Shown: piece by piece, positions 54,216 to 62,894 of the stretch
Position numbering within the stretch: position 1 is the stretch's first letter
Layout of the letters: the number at the start of each line of letters is the position of its first letter
NCBI RefSeq assembly: GCF_013299185.1
Contig: NZ_JAAFKG010000031.1
Location: 26,724 to 90,723, forward strand
Source: Microcoleus sp. bin48.metabat.b7b8b9.023
Lineage (GTDB): Bacteria; Cyanobacteriota; Cyanobacteriia; Cyanobacteriales; Microcoleaceae
Length of the DNA stretch: 64,000 nucleotides
Direction: 5' to 3'
Notes under the pieces: model-generated
What the model saw: only the letters and a program-made list of their open reading frames with translations
Told to the model about the DNA's origin: nothing
The model's database searches: none
Position numbers and translations under genes: made by a program

Positions 54216-54644
54216 TTACCGAGAACCTCTGCCCCCTGATTTTTTTTTGAAGAATGACTTCTGGGAACTAAGACACTCCTGCAAATCATCATCTAAATCT
54301 CTAGGAAAACCATAATCTGCTACATACTTAATCAACTGATTTACCGGGCCAAATAAGATAGTATCTGTATCTTGCTGCAACAGAAATGTACCGTCAAATC
54401 CGTTGATTTTGTAAAAATCTTTGCGCTTAGTATCTGCCACAACAGAAGCCACAGTAACTCCGTTAGAAGAACGGCCTTTGAAGCAGATTCTATTTTGTTT
54501 TTCAGCAATTTGAATGTATCGAGAACCGGGGCCGCGATAGACACCCACTTGCAAGGGTAAAGCAGCTAAAGCATTCTCAGCCCCGATGCTGCTGAAAAAC
54601 AAAACTGTAAATCCCAGTTTGGTACAACAGTGCCAAAACTTCAT
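54216..54644 (-). CDS. Secreted protein of unknown function
   Basis: A 142-residue protein with a signal peptide (1-28, cleavage near AENALA). The mature part has GVYRGPGSRYIQIAEKQNRI and GFDGTFLLQQDTDTILFGP, two strand-rich stretches, and one Cys near the end (LQECLSSQK). The C-terminus is basic. I do not recognise the family. It lies 35 nt downstream of the fructosamine kinase gene on the same strand and could be co-transcribed. Confidence 0.65.
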   Translation of the reverse strand: MKFWHCCTKLGFTVLFFSSIGAENALAALPLQVGVYRGPGSRYIQIAEKQNRICFKGRSSNGVTVASVVADTKRKDFYKINGFDGTFLLQQDTDTILFGPVNQLIKYVADYGFPRDLDDDLQECLSSQKSFFKKKSGGRGSR

Positions 54645-54679
54645 TTTTGATTCCCTCTAATCCAATTAATATTGAAATC

Positions 54680-55696
54680 TCAACCCAAAATTCTATTAAT
54701 CATTTGATTTGCCTGCGACTCGTAACTCCCACCAAACAAATTAAAGTGATTCAAAATATGATATAAGTTGTAAAGCGTTTTGCGCTTTTCATAGCCTGAA
54801 TCGAGCAACCAAACTTCATTATAACCTCGATAAAATGCTGGGGAAAAACCGCCGAAAAGTTCCGTCATCGCAATATCGACTTCTCTGTCGCCCCAATAAG
54901 CCGCTGGGTCAAAAATTACTGGTTCCCCCGCAGCAGTTACCGAGGCATTTCCTCCCCACAAATCCCCGTGAACTAAGGAAGGTTGAGGTTTGTAACCTTC
55001 TAATAACTTGGGAATAGCTGCTAGCAAAGTTTCTCCTTTACTGAAGTTTCCACCACGACGCCTAGCCAACTGTAACTGATAACCAATCCGATGTTCTGCC
55101 CAAAATTCTGCCCAATCAGCAGTCCAGTTATTAATTTGAGGAGTTGAGCCGATCGCATTATTCCTATCCCAACCAAAACATCCCGTTAGCAAGGTTGAAT
55201 CGGTCTTTTCTCTCCCCATTAGCAAGGTTAAATCGGCATTTTCTCCCTCCCTTAGCAAGGTTAAATCGACCTTTTCTCCCCCGCTTAGCAAGGATGAATT
55301 CGCCTTTTCTCCCCCCCTTAGCAAGGGGGGGCTGGGGGGGGTGTATTTGTGCATTGCCGCCAGTTTGCGCCCCATTTCTGCCGAGGCTATCTCGCTCGCG
55401 CCACTTCGCAAATCCAGCCATTCCAATACAATATAAGCAGAATTGCCCTCAGTTCCCCAGCAAATCGGTTGAGGAATGCGAATAGTCTGGGTTTGGGCCA
55501 TTTGCTGCAAACCCAGCGCCTCAGTTTCAAACATGGCGATTTGGGAAGCTTGATTGATTTTCGCGAAATAAGTGCGGGTATTGTTGTTGATAGCATAGCC
55601 TTGATTGATGCAGCCACCGCTGACTGAACGGCGGTTGTCGATGGAAAAGCTCTCTCCGGTTGTTTCAGAGATGTGTGCTGCAATTTTGTGCCACAT
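54680..55696 (-). CDS. Fructosamine/ketosamine-3-kinase with internal repeat expansion
   Basis: A 338-residue enzyme. The kinase fold is clear: SVSGGCINQGYAINNN at the start, SLVHGDLWGGNASV (catalytic HGD), VIFDPAAYWGDREVDIAM (DP metal site). It phosphorylates fructosamines for deglycation of proteins. The family is about 290 residues long. Here residues 118-172 (55181-55345) are an inserted tandem of an 11-residue unit (SLLSGGEKVDL, TLLREGENADL, TLLMGREKTDS), encoded by 33-bp repeats derived from the CCCCCTTAGCAAGG dispersed repeat. The insertion splits AAMHK from CFGWDRNNAIGST but keeps the frame, so function may survive. Confidence 0.85.
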   Translation of the reverse strand: MWHKIAAHISETTGESFSIDNRRSVSGGCINQGYAINNNTRTYFAKINQASQIAMFETEALGLQQMAQTQTIRIPQPICWGTEGNSAYIVLEWLDLRSGASEIASAEMGRKLAAMHKYTPPSPPLLRGGEKANSSLLSGGEKVDLTLLREGENADLTLLMGREKTDSTLLTGCFGWDRNNAIGSTPQINNWTADWAEFWAEHRIGYQLQLARRRGGNFSKGETLLAAIPKLLEGYKPQPSLVHGDLWGGNASVTAAGEPVIFDPAAYWGDREVDIAMTELFGGFSPAFYRGYNEVWLLDSGYEKRKTLYNLYHILNHFNLFGGSYESQANQMINRILG

Positions 55697-55856
55697 AGCA
55701 TCAAATGGTTTTGAGGACGATCGCCATTAGTTTATCTGACTGGCGACACTTTACTGCGATTAATCGATCGCAGATCGGACACAATATAATTATTCGATGG
55801 TCTTGTTTGTGGAGATATCTTAATATCATGTGGGGTCGATTAGTATAACAAAAAAT

Positions 55857-55919
55857 GGTTCGTAGTGCGGACTTCAGTCCGCAGCATATTATTGCGGACT
55901 GAAGTCCGCACTACGAACC
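55857..55919. repeat. GCGGACTTCAGTCCGC palindromic element
   Basis: GGTTCGTAGTGCGGACTTCA at the left is mirrored by the inverse ending at 55919. This is the most symmetrical member of the family seen here. Confidence 0.85.
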
Positions 55920-55936
55920 TTTTTGTTAGTTGGTGG

Positions 55937-58264
55937 CTAGACAATGTAAGGAGAGTCGATCGCCTTTGCACGATTAATTGCCACCAACGTCTGGTAAATT
56001 AAGGCCGAAATCTCAGCCCGGGTGATGTCTCGCTGCCCAGAAAGCCGATCGCGCGCGGGATAGTTTACTACAATCTTCAAAGCTGTGGCTGTGGCTGCGG
56101 CACTTAAAGCAAAATTAGGAATTTGATTGCGATCGCTGTAAACTTTTAAAAGATCGGGATTGCCGCCCTTAAGTTCCAAACCGTTAACCAAAGAGACAAG
56201 TGCCTCAGTCTTCGTCAAATTCTGATTCGGGCCAAACTTCAACCCTGGAAACCCCGACAAAAACCCCGCCCGATTCGCCCGTTCGATCGCACTTCTCGCC
56301 CAAAAACTCGCCGAAACATCAATAAAATTGGTGGCCGGCGCCTTCGGAATCGGACTAAACGCACTCACCAACAGCGCCGCATATTGAGCGCGATTTAAAC
56401 TGTTGTCAGGCCCGAAAGAACCATCAGGAAAACCACTAATTATATTCGCCGCAGCCAAAGCTTCAATAAACTTTTCTGCCCAATGTCCAGAAATATCGCT
56501 GAACCTGGAACCGCCGATATTTGGATTGCCGCCAGCCTTTCTCACCGCAGCTTGCACGGCTTTCAAAGCATTCACTTTTCCGTAGCCAAACCAATCGCTG
56601 CGCTGGCTGTTAGCATCGTAATTTCCCAGGCGATTTCCCAACTGCGGATCCGCATCGGCATCGACAATTTTGTCAGCAGTTTGTTCGAGAATTCCCCGCA
56701 CTTCCCGCGCCGTCAAACGAGGGTTTGCCGAAAGCACTAAACCAGCGACTCCAGCGACTACTGGAGTGGCGCTAGAAGTGCCGCCAAAACTATTTGTGTA
56801 GTCCCCCGAGTCGTAGCCGACAACCCCGACGCGATCGCTCGCAAACACCCCCAAACCTGGCAAATATTGCGTCACCTCCGGCGCAGTCGCAATAAATCCG
56901 GTTTCTGGTAGCCAAGTACCAGGGGGCGCGTTGTTGCTGGGCGCGCACACCGAGATGCTGGTGCCCCAATTGCTGTAAGCTGCTTTTTTGTTGAGGGAAG
57001 TGGAAGCAGCCACGGCAATGACATCGGGGTGTACCGCAAATCCTGCCAGCCAATTAGTTTTGCCGCCCACAACGTTATTCGGCCAGCCTGTTTCGTCAAC
57101 CGCGCCGTTGACTGGGCGGTTGGCATTACCCGCAGCAAACAAAATCACGCAGCCTCTGCCGCCCCGCCCTTTGGTAGCTGCTTTGGTGATGGCGACGCTT
57201 TGGCGCAAGGAAAGCGGATAGTAAAGTGCCCCAGCCCCCCAACTGCAAGAGATGACGGCGGCGCCTTTTTCGATCGCCCAATTGAAGATTTTTTCGATCG
57301 ACTCGTCATCAAGAAAACCCGTGGTACGGATCGGCATCAGGGCGCATCCGGGGGCGACGCCGACAGTGCCTTTGCCGTTTTCTTCCGCAGCGGCAACACC
57401 GGCGCAACTCGTACCGTGGTTGTCAGATTCGGCAACCGGCATCGGGGAAGTGTCACCGTCTTTGAAATCGATGGGCGAGACGATTTTGCCTTGGCCTTGA
57501 AAATCGGGGTGCGTCAGATCGACTGAATCATCGGCGATCGCAATTACGATCGATCGCACGCCGCGAGTTATATCCCAAGCCTGTTCGGCATAAATTTGAG
57601 CGCTGCCGACAAGTTCGCTGCCGCCTTGGTTATTGAGATACCACTGTTTGGGATAAAGCGGATCGCGAGGTGTATAATGCTGCTGAGTTTCTAGGATAAT
57701 GTTGGGTTCCGCCACCAAAACTTCTGGATATCTTGTCAGGCGGTTGGCAATTTTGATCGGGTTTTCTGTTGCTTGTTTGGTGACTTCACAGACGAAGGTG
57801 TTGGGAATGCCTTCGACTGGCCGGATTATTGTTAAATTTGCTGCATTGGCGATCGTATTTCGCGATTCTTCGTTTACTTGTTCGCCAAATTGAATAGTAA
57901 TGCGATCGGTTAAATAAAAGAATGTACTCGGATTGTTTGCCGGACAATAGACATGGCTGGCAAAAACTACAGCATCGCTGGCGCGGGCGGCTTGCATTGC
58001 TGCATCTAGGTTTTCCGGCGCCACTAGATATTCTTCCAGATTACTTTGTCCGACGCGACGGTTAAGTTTTGCCTGATTTGTTGCAGCCCAATTGTTTGAT
58101 GTCGATGCTGTCGCGGAGGGTCTGACTGTAAAGCGGTTTGGAACTTTTGACAGCAACAATTCATCGCCGCCCCGCTGCAAAATCACTGCCAGACTTGCTT
58201 CGGGAACTCCGATACCTTGATAGTTTTGGAGAGTCGCCGATGTGGGTTTACTTGGTTGTACCAT
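55937..58264 (-). CDS. S8 subtilisin-family serine protease with C-terminal SLH domains
   Basis: A 775-residue protein from the Met at 58264. Residues 1-205 are a pro-domain or novel N-terminal region. The protease domain (about 215-570) has the triad: Asp in AIADDSVDLTHPDF, His in NHGTSCAGVAAA, Ser in GTSSATPVVAGVAG. Three S-layer homology domains follow (about 590-775): FSDISGHWAEKFIEALAAAN, FPDGSFGPDNSLNRAQYAAL, then ARSAIERANRAGFLSGFPG. SLH domains normally attach proteins to the cell wall or outer surface. No Sec signal peptide is visible, so export needs explaining. The 36 codons upstream of the chosen Met come from the GGTTGAAACCGCGTC dispersed repeat. Confidence 0.88.
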   Translation of the reverse strand: MVQPSKPTSATLQNYQGIGVPEASLAVILQRGGDELLLSKVPNRFTVRPSATASTSNNWAATNQAKLNRRVGQSNLEEYLVAPENLDAAMQAARASDAVVFASHVYCPANNPSTFFYLTDRITIQFGEQVNEESRNTIANAANLTIIRPVEGIPNTFVCEVTKQATENPIKIANRLTRYPEVLVAEPNIILETQQHYTPRDPLYPKQWYLNNQGGSELVGSAQIYAEQAWDITRGVRSIVIAIADDSVDLTHPDFQGQGKIVSPIDFKDGDTSPMPVAESDNHGTSCAGVAAAEENGKGTVGVAPGCALMPIRTTGFLDDESIEKIFNWAIEKGAAVISCSWGAGALYYPLSLRQSVAITKAATKGRGGRGCVILFAAGNANRPVNGAVDETGWPNNVVGGKTNWLAGFAVHPDVIAVAASTSLNKKAAYSNWGTSISVCAPSNNAPPGTWLPETGFIATAPEVTQYLPGLGVFASDRVGVVGYDSGDYTNSFGGTSSATPVVAGVAGLVLSANPRLTAREVRGILEQTADKIVDADADPQLGNRLGNYDANSQRSDWFGYGKVNALKAVQAAVRKAGGNPNIGGSRFSDISGHWAEKFIEALAAANIISGFPDGSFGPDNSLNRAQYAALLVSAFSPIPKAPATNFIDVSASFWARSAIERANRAGFLSGFPGLKFGPNQNLTKTEALVSLVNGLELKGGNPDLLKVYSDRNQIPNFALSAAATATALKIVVNYPARDRLSGQRDITRAEISALIYQTLVAINRAKAIDSPYIV

Positions 58265-58309
58265 CAGAAATATTCCTGTTGAATTTGGGAGAGAAGACTG
58301 GGTGGTTGA

Positions 58310-58510
58310 AACTGGGCGGTTGAAACCGCGTCTATACAGACAAAACCCGCCTCCGCGGGTTGAAGAGACCAAGCGGTTTCAACTACCGTCTTATCTTATC
58401 TCCATCAGTCGGCGTCCGGCTGACATCGTTTGTGTAGATGCGGTTTCAACCGCATCTTATCTTCAACCTGCGGAGGCAGGTTTTGTCTTTGTAGACGCGG
58501 TTTCAACCGC
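58310..58510. repeat. GGTTGAAACCGC...CCCGCCTCCGCGGGTTGAAG repeat cluster
   Basis: Three or more copies in alternating orientation, for example 58318-58362, 58375-58394, 58435-58484 and 58493-58512. Each combines a GGTTGAAACCGC arm with a CCTCCGC hairpin. A degenerate copy lies at 1440-1496. Confidence 0.75.
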
Positions 58511-58538
58511 CGTATTCGTTCTTATACGATCTCTTCTC

Positions 58539-58937
58539 TCAAATAAACACACTAGGATTAACATTAAAGAATTCTCCCAGCGCCTTAGCTTGCGCCTTGC
58601 TAATCGCCCGCTTCCCATTAACCACCTCAGACACTACTCCTTTGGAACCAATCACACCCACTAAATCAGCTTGTTTGAGTTCGCGAATTTCCATGAAATG
58701 CAATAGAACATCCCGGGGAGTCACTTCTGGATCTGGGTAATATTTTGATTCGTATTCTTCGATCAACAGCCCCCAGAGACTCAGTAAAGTTTCTTCTTCT
58801 AGTGTTAATTCTTCCTTAGACATCAGAAAATCGACTTCTGCTAGGGCAAGATCGTTATCTTCTTCGTTCAGGATGGGCTTAGGCTGAGATTTCGCCAGCA
58901 GTTGACCGTAAGCTATTTTTTCAATTGTGATGTTCAT
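58539..58937 (-). CDS. higA: HigA-type antitoxin (HTH)
   Basis: A 132-residue protein. The C-terminal HTH has LHFMEIRELKQADLVGVIGS and EVVNGKRAISKAQAKALGEF, which match the HigA-like XRE antitoxin class that carries an N-terminal toxin-binding helical half (residues 1-75, rich in Glu). It presumably neutralises the toxin encoded at 59095-59412 and represses the promoter. The gap to the toxin gene is 157 nt, unusually long for such a pair. Confidence 0.8.
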   Translation of the reverse strand: MNITIEKIAYGQLLAKSQPKPILNEEDNDLALAEVDFLMSKEELTLEEETLLSLWGLLIEEYESKYYPDPEVTPRDVLLHFMEIRELKQADLVGVIGSKGVVSEVVNGKRAISKAQAKALGEFFNVNPSVFI

Positions 58938-59094
58938 TTCTCATTCCTTTGGTTGCTTACTTAGACATGGTTCTCAAGTAGAAGGTGGGTGTTTGTTTCT
59001 CGGTATCATGATTTTGACGTTTGGAGTAAATGTTTTGGATTCATTGAATACAGCAGGGAATGTGTAATAATACCCTGATGTATTGAGTGGGATA

Positions 59095-59412
59095 TTAACC
59101 TATTTTCTGTTTTACTTCATCTTCATCATTCCACTTGATTTTGTCATATTCGGCATGGCTTAGAAATTTCTTAAAATAGATAATTTTGGTTGTATAATTG
59201 ATTTTTACGATTAATCTATACTGATTGCCTTTAATATTAAATATGGTATATCCACAGACTTGATCGACCGATTTAGAATATCCCTGTCGAATCTCTTCTA
59301 GTGATTCCCAATCGTTGTCTTTGATGGCCTTGCGCCAGACTGCGATCGCACTCTGGGCATCTGGGTATGGTTCGATCGCACTCTCCAGCTTTTTCTTGGA
59401 AATTAGTCTCAT
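59095..59412 (-). CDS. higB: HigB-type mRNA interferase toxin
   Basis: A 105-residue RelE-fold protein: MRLISKKKLESAIEPYPDAQ, AVWRKAIKDNDWESLEEIRQ, then YTIFNIKGNQYRLIVKINY and IIYFKKFLSHAEYDKIKW. This is the HigB (COG4680) pattern, a ribosome-dependent mRNA interferase. It is first in the module, as in hig systems. A palindromic operator lies in its promoter. Confidence 0.85.
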   Translation of the reverse strand: MRLISKKKLESAIEPYPDAQSAIAVWRKAIKDNDWESLEEIRQGYSKSVDQVCGYTIFNIKGNQYRLIVKINYTTKIIYFKKFLSHAEYDKIKWNDEDEVKQKIG

Positions 59413-59438
59413 TCGGGTACCGTTTTTTAAACGACACC

Positions 59439-59470
59439 TCTATATTCTCAAAATGAGAACCTCTTGTCAA
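59439..59470 (-). promoter_or_regulatory. higBA promoter with palindromic operator
   Basis: On the minus strand, a -35 TTGACA (59465-59470) and a -10 AATATA or TATAGA (about 59439-59446) flank the perfect palindrome TTCTCA-TTT-TGAGAA (59445-59459). A HigA dimer bound there would block RNA polymerase. Confidence 0.6.
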
Positions 59471-59616
59471 GTCTCTACTTGAATTTTTCCTAAAGAACAT
59501 TTAGCCCCTTTGACATTTGCACAAAATTGGTGTACACTTAGCCGGTTGCGATCGCCAATGGTAAGATCGGCTCAAGCTAAATATCTTTTTAAAGCGCCGA
59601 GGCGCAAAGTAATTTC

Positions 59617-60240
59617 ATGGTATACTCTGCAACTGTTTGCTGGCTTCGCTTCACCGCCCGGATGACGATCGGGGCGATCGCAGTTTTGACCCTGTTGCAA
59701 CCGCTCCAAGCCCAAGCACAACAACCTTCTCGGCCAGATAACCAACCGCAAGTCGAACCCGCCGACGACCCCACAGACCCCAACAACCTCCGCCCTGTGA
59801 CGCAAGATAGCAGCGTACTCAGCATTGCCGGAGGTCAGCGCTTGATGACAGAAGCCAGCGGTGCTATTTCCAGTCAAAATTACACGCTGGCGGCTCAAAA
59901 ACTCCAAGAATCCCGCCAAATTTTCAATCAACTCTCCAACTTCTACCAGCAACTGGGCAGCAGTTTTGCCGGAATTGACATCCGCTTGGCCGACAGCAAC
60001 CGCACCAAGGCTGTGGAAACAGCCCAAATGCGCGACGAAGCTACCTACAGGCTGGCGTTGGTACACCGCGCACAAAATAAGCCGGAACTGGCTGTTCCCC
60101 TATTAATTCAGATTATTCGATCGCAGCAACCAACTCGCGACTTGGGTAAAAAAGCTTACCAGCAGTTACTGGAATTGGGCTTTGTGGATGCCCCCTATCC
60201 CCGGCCTGCTGCAACTCAACCGCGATCGTCCAACAAATAG
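59617..60240 (+). CDS. Secreted helical (TPR-like) protein, unknown function
   Basis: A 207-residue protein with a signal peptide (1-35, cleavage near LQAQA). A Pro/Gln/Asp-rich linker (36-65) is followed by a helical domain (70-185): GGQRLMTEASGAISSQNYTL, AAQKLQESRQIFNQLSNFYQ and YRLALVHRAQNKPELAVPLL. The helix pairs look TPR-like. Its partner is not known. bolA starts 42 nt downstream on the same strand. Confidence 0.7.
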   Translation: MVYSATVCWLRFTARMTIGAIAVLTLLQPLQAQAQQPSRPDNQPQVEPADDPTDPNNLRPVTQDSSVLSIAGGQRLMTEASGAISSQNYTLAAQKLQESRQIFNQLSNFYQQLGSSFAGIDIRLADSNRTKAVETAQMRDEATYRLALVHRAQNKPELAVPLLIQIIRSQQPTRDLGKKAYQQLLELGFVDAPYPRPAATQPRSSNK

Positions 60241-60282
60241 TTCCACTAAAATACTCAATACAGCCCTTTATCAGAAATACCA

Positions 60283-60543
60283 ATGGTTACACCGTCTCAA
60301 GTAGCAGAAATGATTAAGGCAGAGTTGCCAGACGCTAAGATACAAGTTGACGATTTGACCGGCGGTGGCGATCACTACCAGGCGAGAGTAGTCTCTGCCG
60401 CCTTTGAAGGGAAAAGCCGAGTCAAGCAGCACCAACTGGTTTACGGAGCTCTCAAACAGGCAATGGCTAGTGAAGCTATCCACGCTTTGGCGTTGGAAAC
60501 CTTAACTCCAGCAGAATGGGCAGCGAAAAGTGAAGTTGCTTAG
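60283..60543 (+). CDS. BolA-family protein
   Basis: An 86-residue BolA-fold protein. [20 protein letters not shown] in variant form ([15 protein letters not shown]) and [17 protein letters not shown] are typical, with the conserved His in the RVKxHxxVY motif. BolA binds monothiol glutaredoxins through a shared Fe-S cluster. The adjacent gene is exactly such a glutaredoxin. Confidence 0.92.
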   Translation: MVTPSQVAEMIKAELPDAKIQVDDLTGGGDHYQARVVSAAFEGKSRVKQHQLVYGALKQAMASEAIHALALETLTPAEWAAKSEVA

Positions 60544-60589
60544 TTTTTCAGTGACAATTAAAAATTTTCAAACAATATTAGGAGATACC

Positions 60590-60910
60590 ATGAGTACAGC
60601 ACATGAAAGAATTGACGAATTGGTTAAGCAAAACAAAATCATGGTGTTCATGAAGGGCAATAAATTAATGCCACAGTGCGGTTTCTCTAACACTGTGGTG
60701 CAAATTCTCAATACGATGGGAGTGCCTTACGAAACAGTTGATGTTTTGGCAGACCAAGAAATTCGTCAAGGCGTTAAAGAGTATTCCAACTGGCCGACAA
60801 TTCCCCAAGTTTATATCAACGGCGAGTTTCTTGGCGGCTCGGATATTCTGATCGAGATGTATCAAAAGGGTGAATTGCAAGAAGCTGTAGAAGTCGCTTT
60901 GGCTTCTTAA
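60590..60910 (+). CDS. grxD: Monothiol glutaredoxin (Grx4/GrxD type, CGFS)
   Basis: A 106-residue glutaredoxin from the ATG at 60590, preceded by AGGAGA. The active site CGFS is within [32 protein letters not shown] binds glutathione. It carries a [2Fe-2S] cluster and works with BolA in Fe-S trafficking and iron sensing. The gap to bolA is 46 nt, so the pair is an operon. Confidence 0.93.
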   Translation: MSTAHERIDELVKQNKIMVFMKGNKLMPQCGFSNTVVQILNTMGVPYETVDVLADQEIRQGVKEYSNWPTIPQVYINGEFLGGSDILIEMYQKGELQEAVEVALAS

Positions 60911-61284
60911 ACAGTTGACAGTTGACAGTTGACAGTTGACAGTAAAGTGTGAAGCGTGAGGTTTTTTTATGGGGATTTAAACTCCACTCCCCCACGCCAC
61001 ATTCCTGAAGTGGGGGAGTTAAACCCGCTAGCGGACAATTGTCAATTGCCCGCTGTTTAAAATCAGACAGAACAAACATATCCCCGACTTCTTCAAGAAG
61101 CCGGGGATCTAATAGCAACCGGGTTTTACGTTGAATTAGGTTCATTTATAGCAGAAGCAAGAAGGAAGAAGGAAAAAGCAGGAAATCACAAATAACCAAT
61201 TCCCGATTCCCGATGCTCGATGCCCTCTTTGGCCGATGCCCGATGCCCAAATAATCAGCAGGTTTATTAAACCAAATTTGGCAT
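60911..61284. other. 374-nt gene-free spacer with repeats
   Basis: A CAGTTGA array at 60911-60942, the GAGGTTTTTTTATGGGGATTTAA-type repeat near 60959, and a palindromic CCCGGCTTCTTG...GAAGCCGGGG at 61083-61107 that looks like a terminator. Short AAGAAGGAAG and CGATGCCC heptamer-like repeats follow (61150-61250). No gene is seen. Confidence 0.65.
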
Positions 61285-61539
61285 TTAATAATAGTCTGAT
61301 TCAGCTTGCGTTTGGGGCTGTGGCATTTCAAAATTGGAAGTATCGTGAATGTAACGCGCTGCTTCTTCCTCTAATCTGTGAATCAGATAGGGTTCCAGGC
61401 TGTTACAATGTCGCAGGGCTGCGAGGTAGCCATCTAAGTAAAGCCGCAGGTCATCGAAACGATAACCTCTATTCCACATTTCGACGAGGGCGTCGGTGAG
61501 TTTTTGGTAGTGCCGGATTGTTTGGGTGTCTTGTAGCAT
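61285..61539 (-). CDS. Conserved small cyanobacterial protein (DUF6761-like)
   Basis: An 84-residue acidic helical protein: MLQDTQTIRHYQKLTDALVE, MWNRGYRFDDLRLYLDGYLA, ALRHCNSLEPYLIHRLEEEA. From memory it fits the cyanobacterial DUF6761 family; the function is unknown. Confidence 0.65.
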   Translation of the reverse strand: MLQDTQTIRHYQKLTDALVEMWNRGYRFDDLRLYLDGYLAALRHCNSLEPYLIHRLEEEAARYIHDTSNFEMPQPQTQAESDYY

Positions 61540-61684
61540 GGTTGAGTTTGAAATCCTTTGTGGTGTGTATAATGACGGCGGGATTTAGGAACGGCCTGGA
61601 TTCATAGTGAGCAAGCTCAGAAAAGAGGCGATTGCTAAATAAAAGTTTTTACCCTGCTTCACAGGCTACCCTCCATAAAAAATT

Positions 61685-61909
61685 TCACTCGCCCCAATGC
61701 AGTGGCTCGAATCTTTCGCGCGCACCTAGATAATTCACCGTGCGTTTAAAAGAATCGGGATATTGCTGAATTGGACGATCGAACTGAGTGAGTGTTCCGG
61801 CTACCGAGCGAACGGTTGGACGCATTTTAGTTTCAGTTGCGCGATTTGTCAACTTCCTCGGAGTGGGGGCCCTGTGGGGGGGTTCGGTCAAAGCAGGCGG
61901 CTGGGTCAT
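61685..61909 (-). CDS. Small Pro/Arg-rich protein, unknown
   Basis: A 74-residue basic protein. A Pro/Thr-rich N-terminus (residues 1-30) is followed by VRSVAGTLTQFDRPIQQYPD and VNYLGARERFEPLHWGE. The composition is protein-like and the frame is open in a spacer between other genes. I do not recognise a family. It lies divergent from the response-regulator gene over 227 nt. Confidence 0.45.
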   Translation of the reverse strand: MTQPPALTEPPHRAPTPRKLTNRATETKMRPTVRSVAGTLTQFDRPIQQYPDSFKRTVNYLGARERFEPLHWGE

Positions 61910-62136
61910 AGGCTCGATCGGCTGTAAGCTATCTTATTTTCATTGTAAGCTCACCGCCAGAATGATTTAACCTTTCTGGGGTCTGACGATCGCAATTTGA
62001 CGAAATCTTTAAAATTGATACTAGAACTTTGTTCGTCGCTTTAAACCCAGCTTATGCTTGAGTAGCGATGGTTACAAAACCTTGACAAAAGCTCTGTTAA
62101 CCTGGTACCCATTAGTGATAAGGGAAGCTCGCCGTT

Positions 62137-62886
62137 GTGGGATCTGCAAGTATTTCAATTGTTGAAGGAAATCCGCACCTGCGATCGCTCTTGGGCTGGC
62201 ATTTACAGCAAGTCGGTCACTGGGTGCACCAATCAGCGGATATCAGTCATGCTAGGGAAATATTTTTCAGCCGCCAGCCAACCCTAGTAATTCTCGATGC
62301 CCAATTGCCTGATGGGGACGGTTTGGAATTTTGCCGCTGGCTCCAACAGCAGCAGCAATCGCTGATTTTGATGCTGTCGGCGCGGAATTCAGAAGCGGAT
62401 ATTGTGGAAGGTTTGAAGTCTGGCGCCGACGATTACCTGACTAAACCGTTTGGGATGCAAGAATTTATGGCTAGGGTGGAAGCCCTGATGCGCCGCAACC
62501 GCACGATGGTACCGCCCGCGATGCTGGAGTGCGGGCGGCTAAAAATTGACTTGGTACAGCGCCGAGTCAGGCTGCATGAGGAACACATCGAGCTTACTCC
62601 CCAGGAATTCAGCCTGCTGTACGTGCTGGCTCAAGCTGGAGGAGTGCCTTTGTCGCGCTCCGATTTGCTGCGTCGGGCGTGGCCTGATGCGATTGACAAC
62701 CCGCGCACGATCGACACTCACGTACTCTCTCTGCGGAAAAAAATCGAAATCGACCCGCGACAGCCGAGTCTAATTCAAACTGTGCGGAATGTCGGCTACC
62801 GGCTGAATCTGGAATTGTTGAATGGGAATCAACAAAATTCACCCGTATTCGGCGCTCCGACATCTGAAACTATCATCAGCCGATAA
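62137..62886 (+). CDS. OmpR/PhoB-family response regulator with atypical receiver
   Basis: A 249-residue regulator, GTG start at 62137. The receiver (1-120) has the phospho-acceptor Asp in VILDAQLPDGDG (residue 50), the Thr/Ser in LSAR and the Lys in LTKPFG. The acidic pair that binds Mg2+ near the N-terminus is reduced to IVEGN instead of the usual VEDD, so phosphorylation may be weak or absent. The winged HTH (about 130-230) has ELTPQEFSLLYVLAQAGGVP and RTIDTHVLSLRKKIEIDPRQ. No kinase gene is adjacent. The target is unknown. Confidence 0.88.
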   Translation: MGSASISIVEGNPHLRSLLGWHLQQVGHWVHQSADISHAREIFFSRQPTLVILDAQLPDGDGLEFCRWLQQQQQSLILMLSARNSEADIVEGLKSGADDYLTKPFGMQEFMARVEALMRRNRTMVPPAMLECGRLKIDLVQRRVRLHEEHIELTPQEFSLLYVLAQAGGVPLSRSDLLRRAWPDAIDNPRTIDTHVLSLRKKIEIDPRQPSLIQTVRNVGYRLNLELLNGNQQNSPVFGAPTSETIISR

Positions 62887-62894
62887 ATCTAATT

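Noticed and set aside
54216..54240. Poly-T run after the secreted protein gene as a terminator
   Set aside because: The T-run lies inside the coding sequence (FFKKK), and no stem precedes it on the coding strand.
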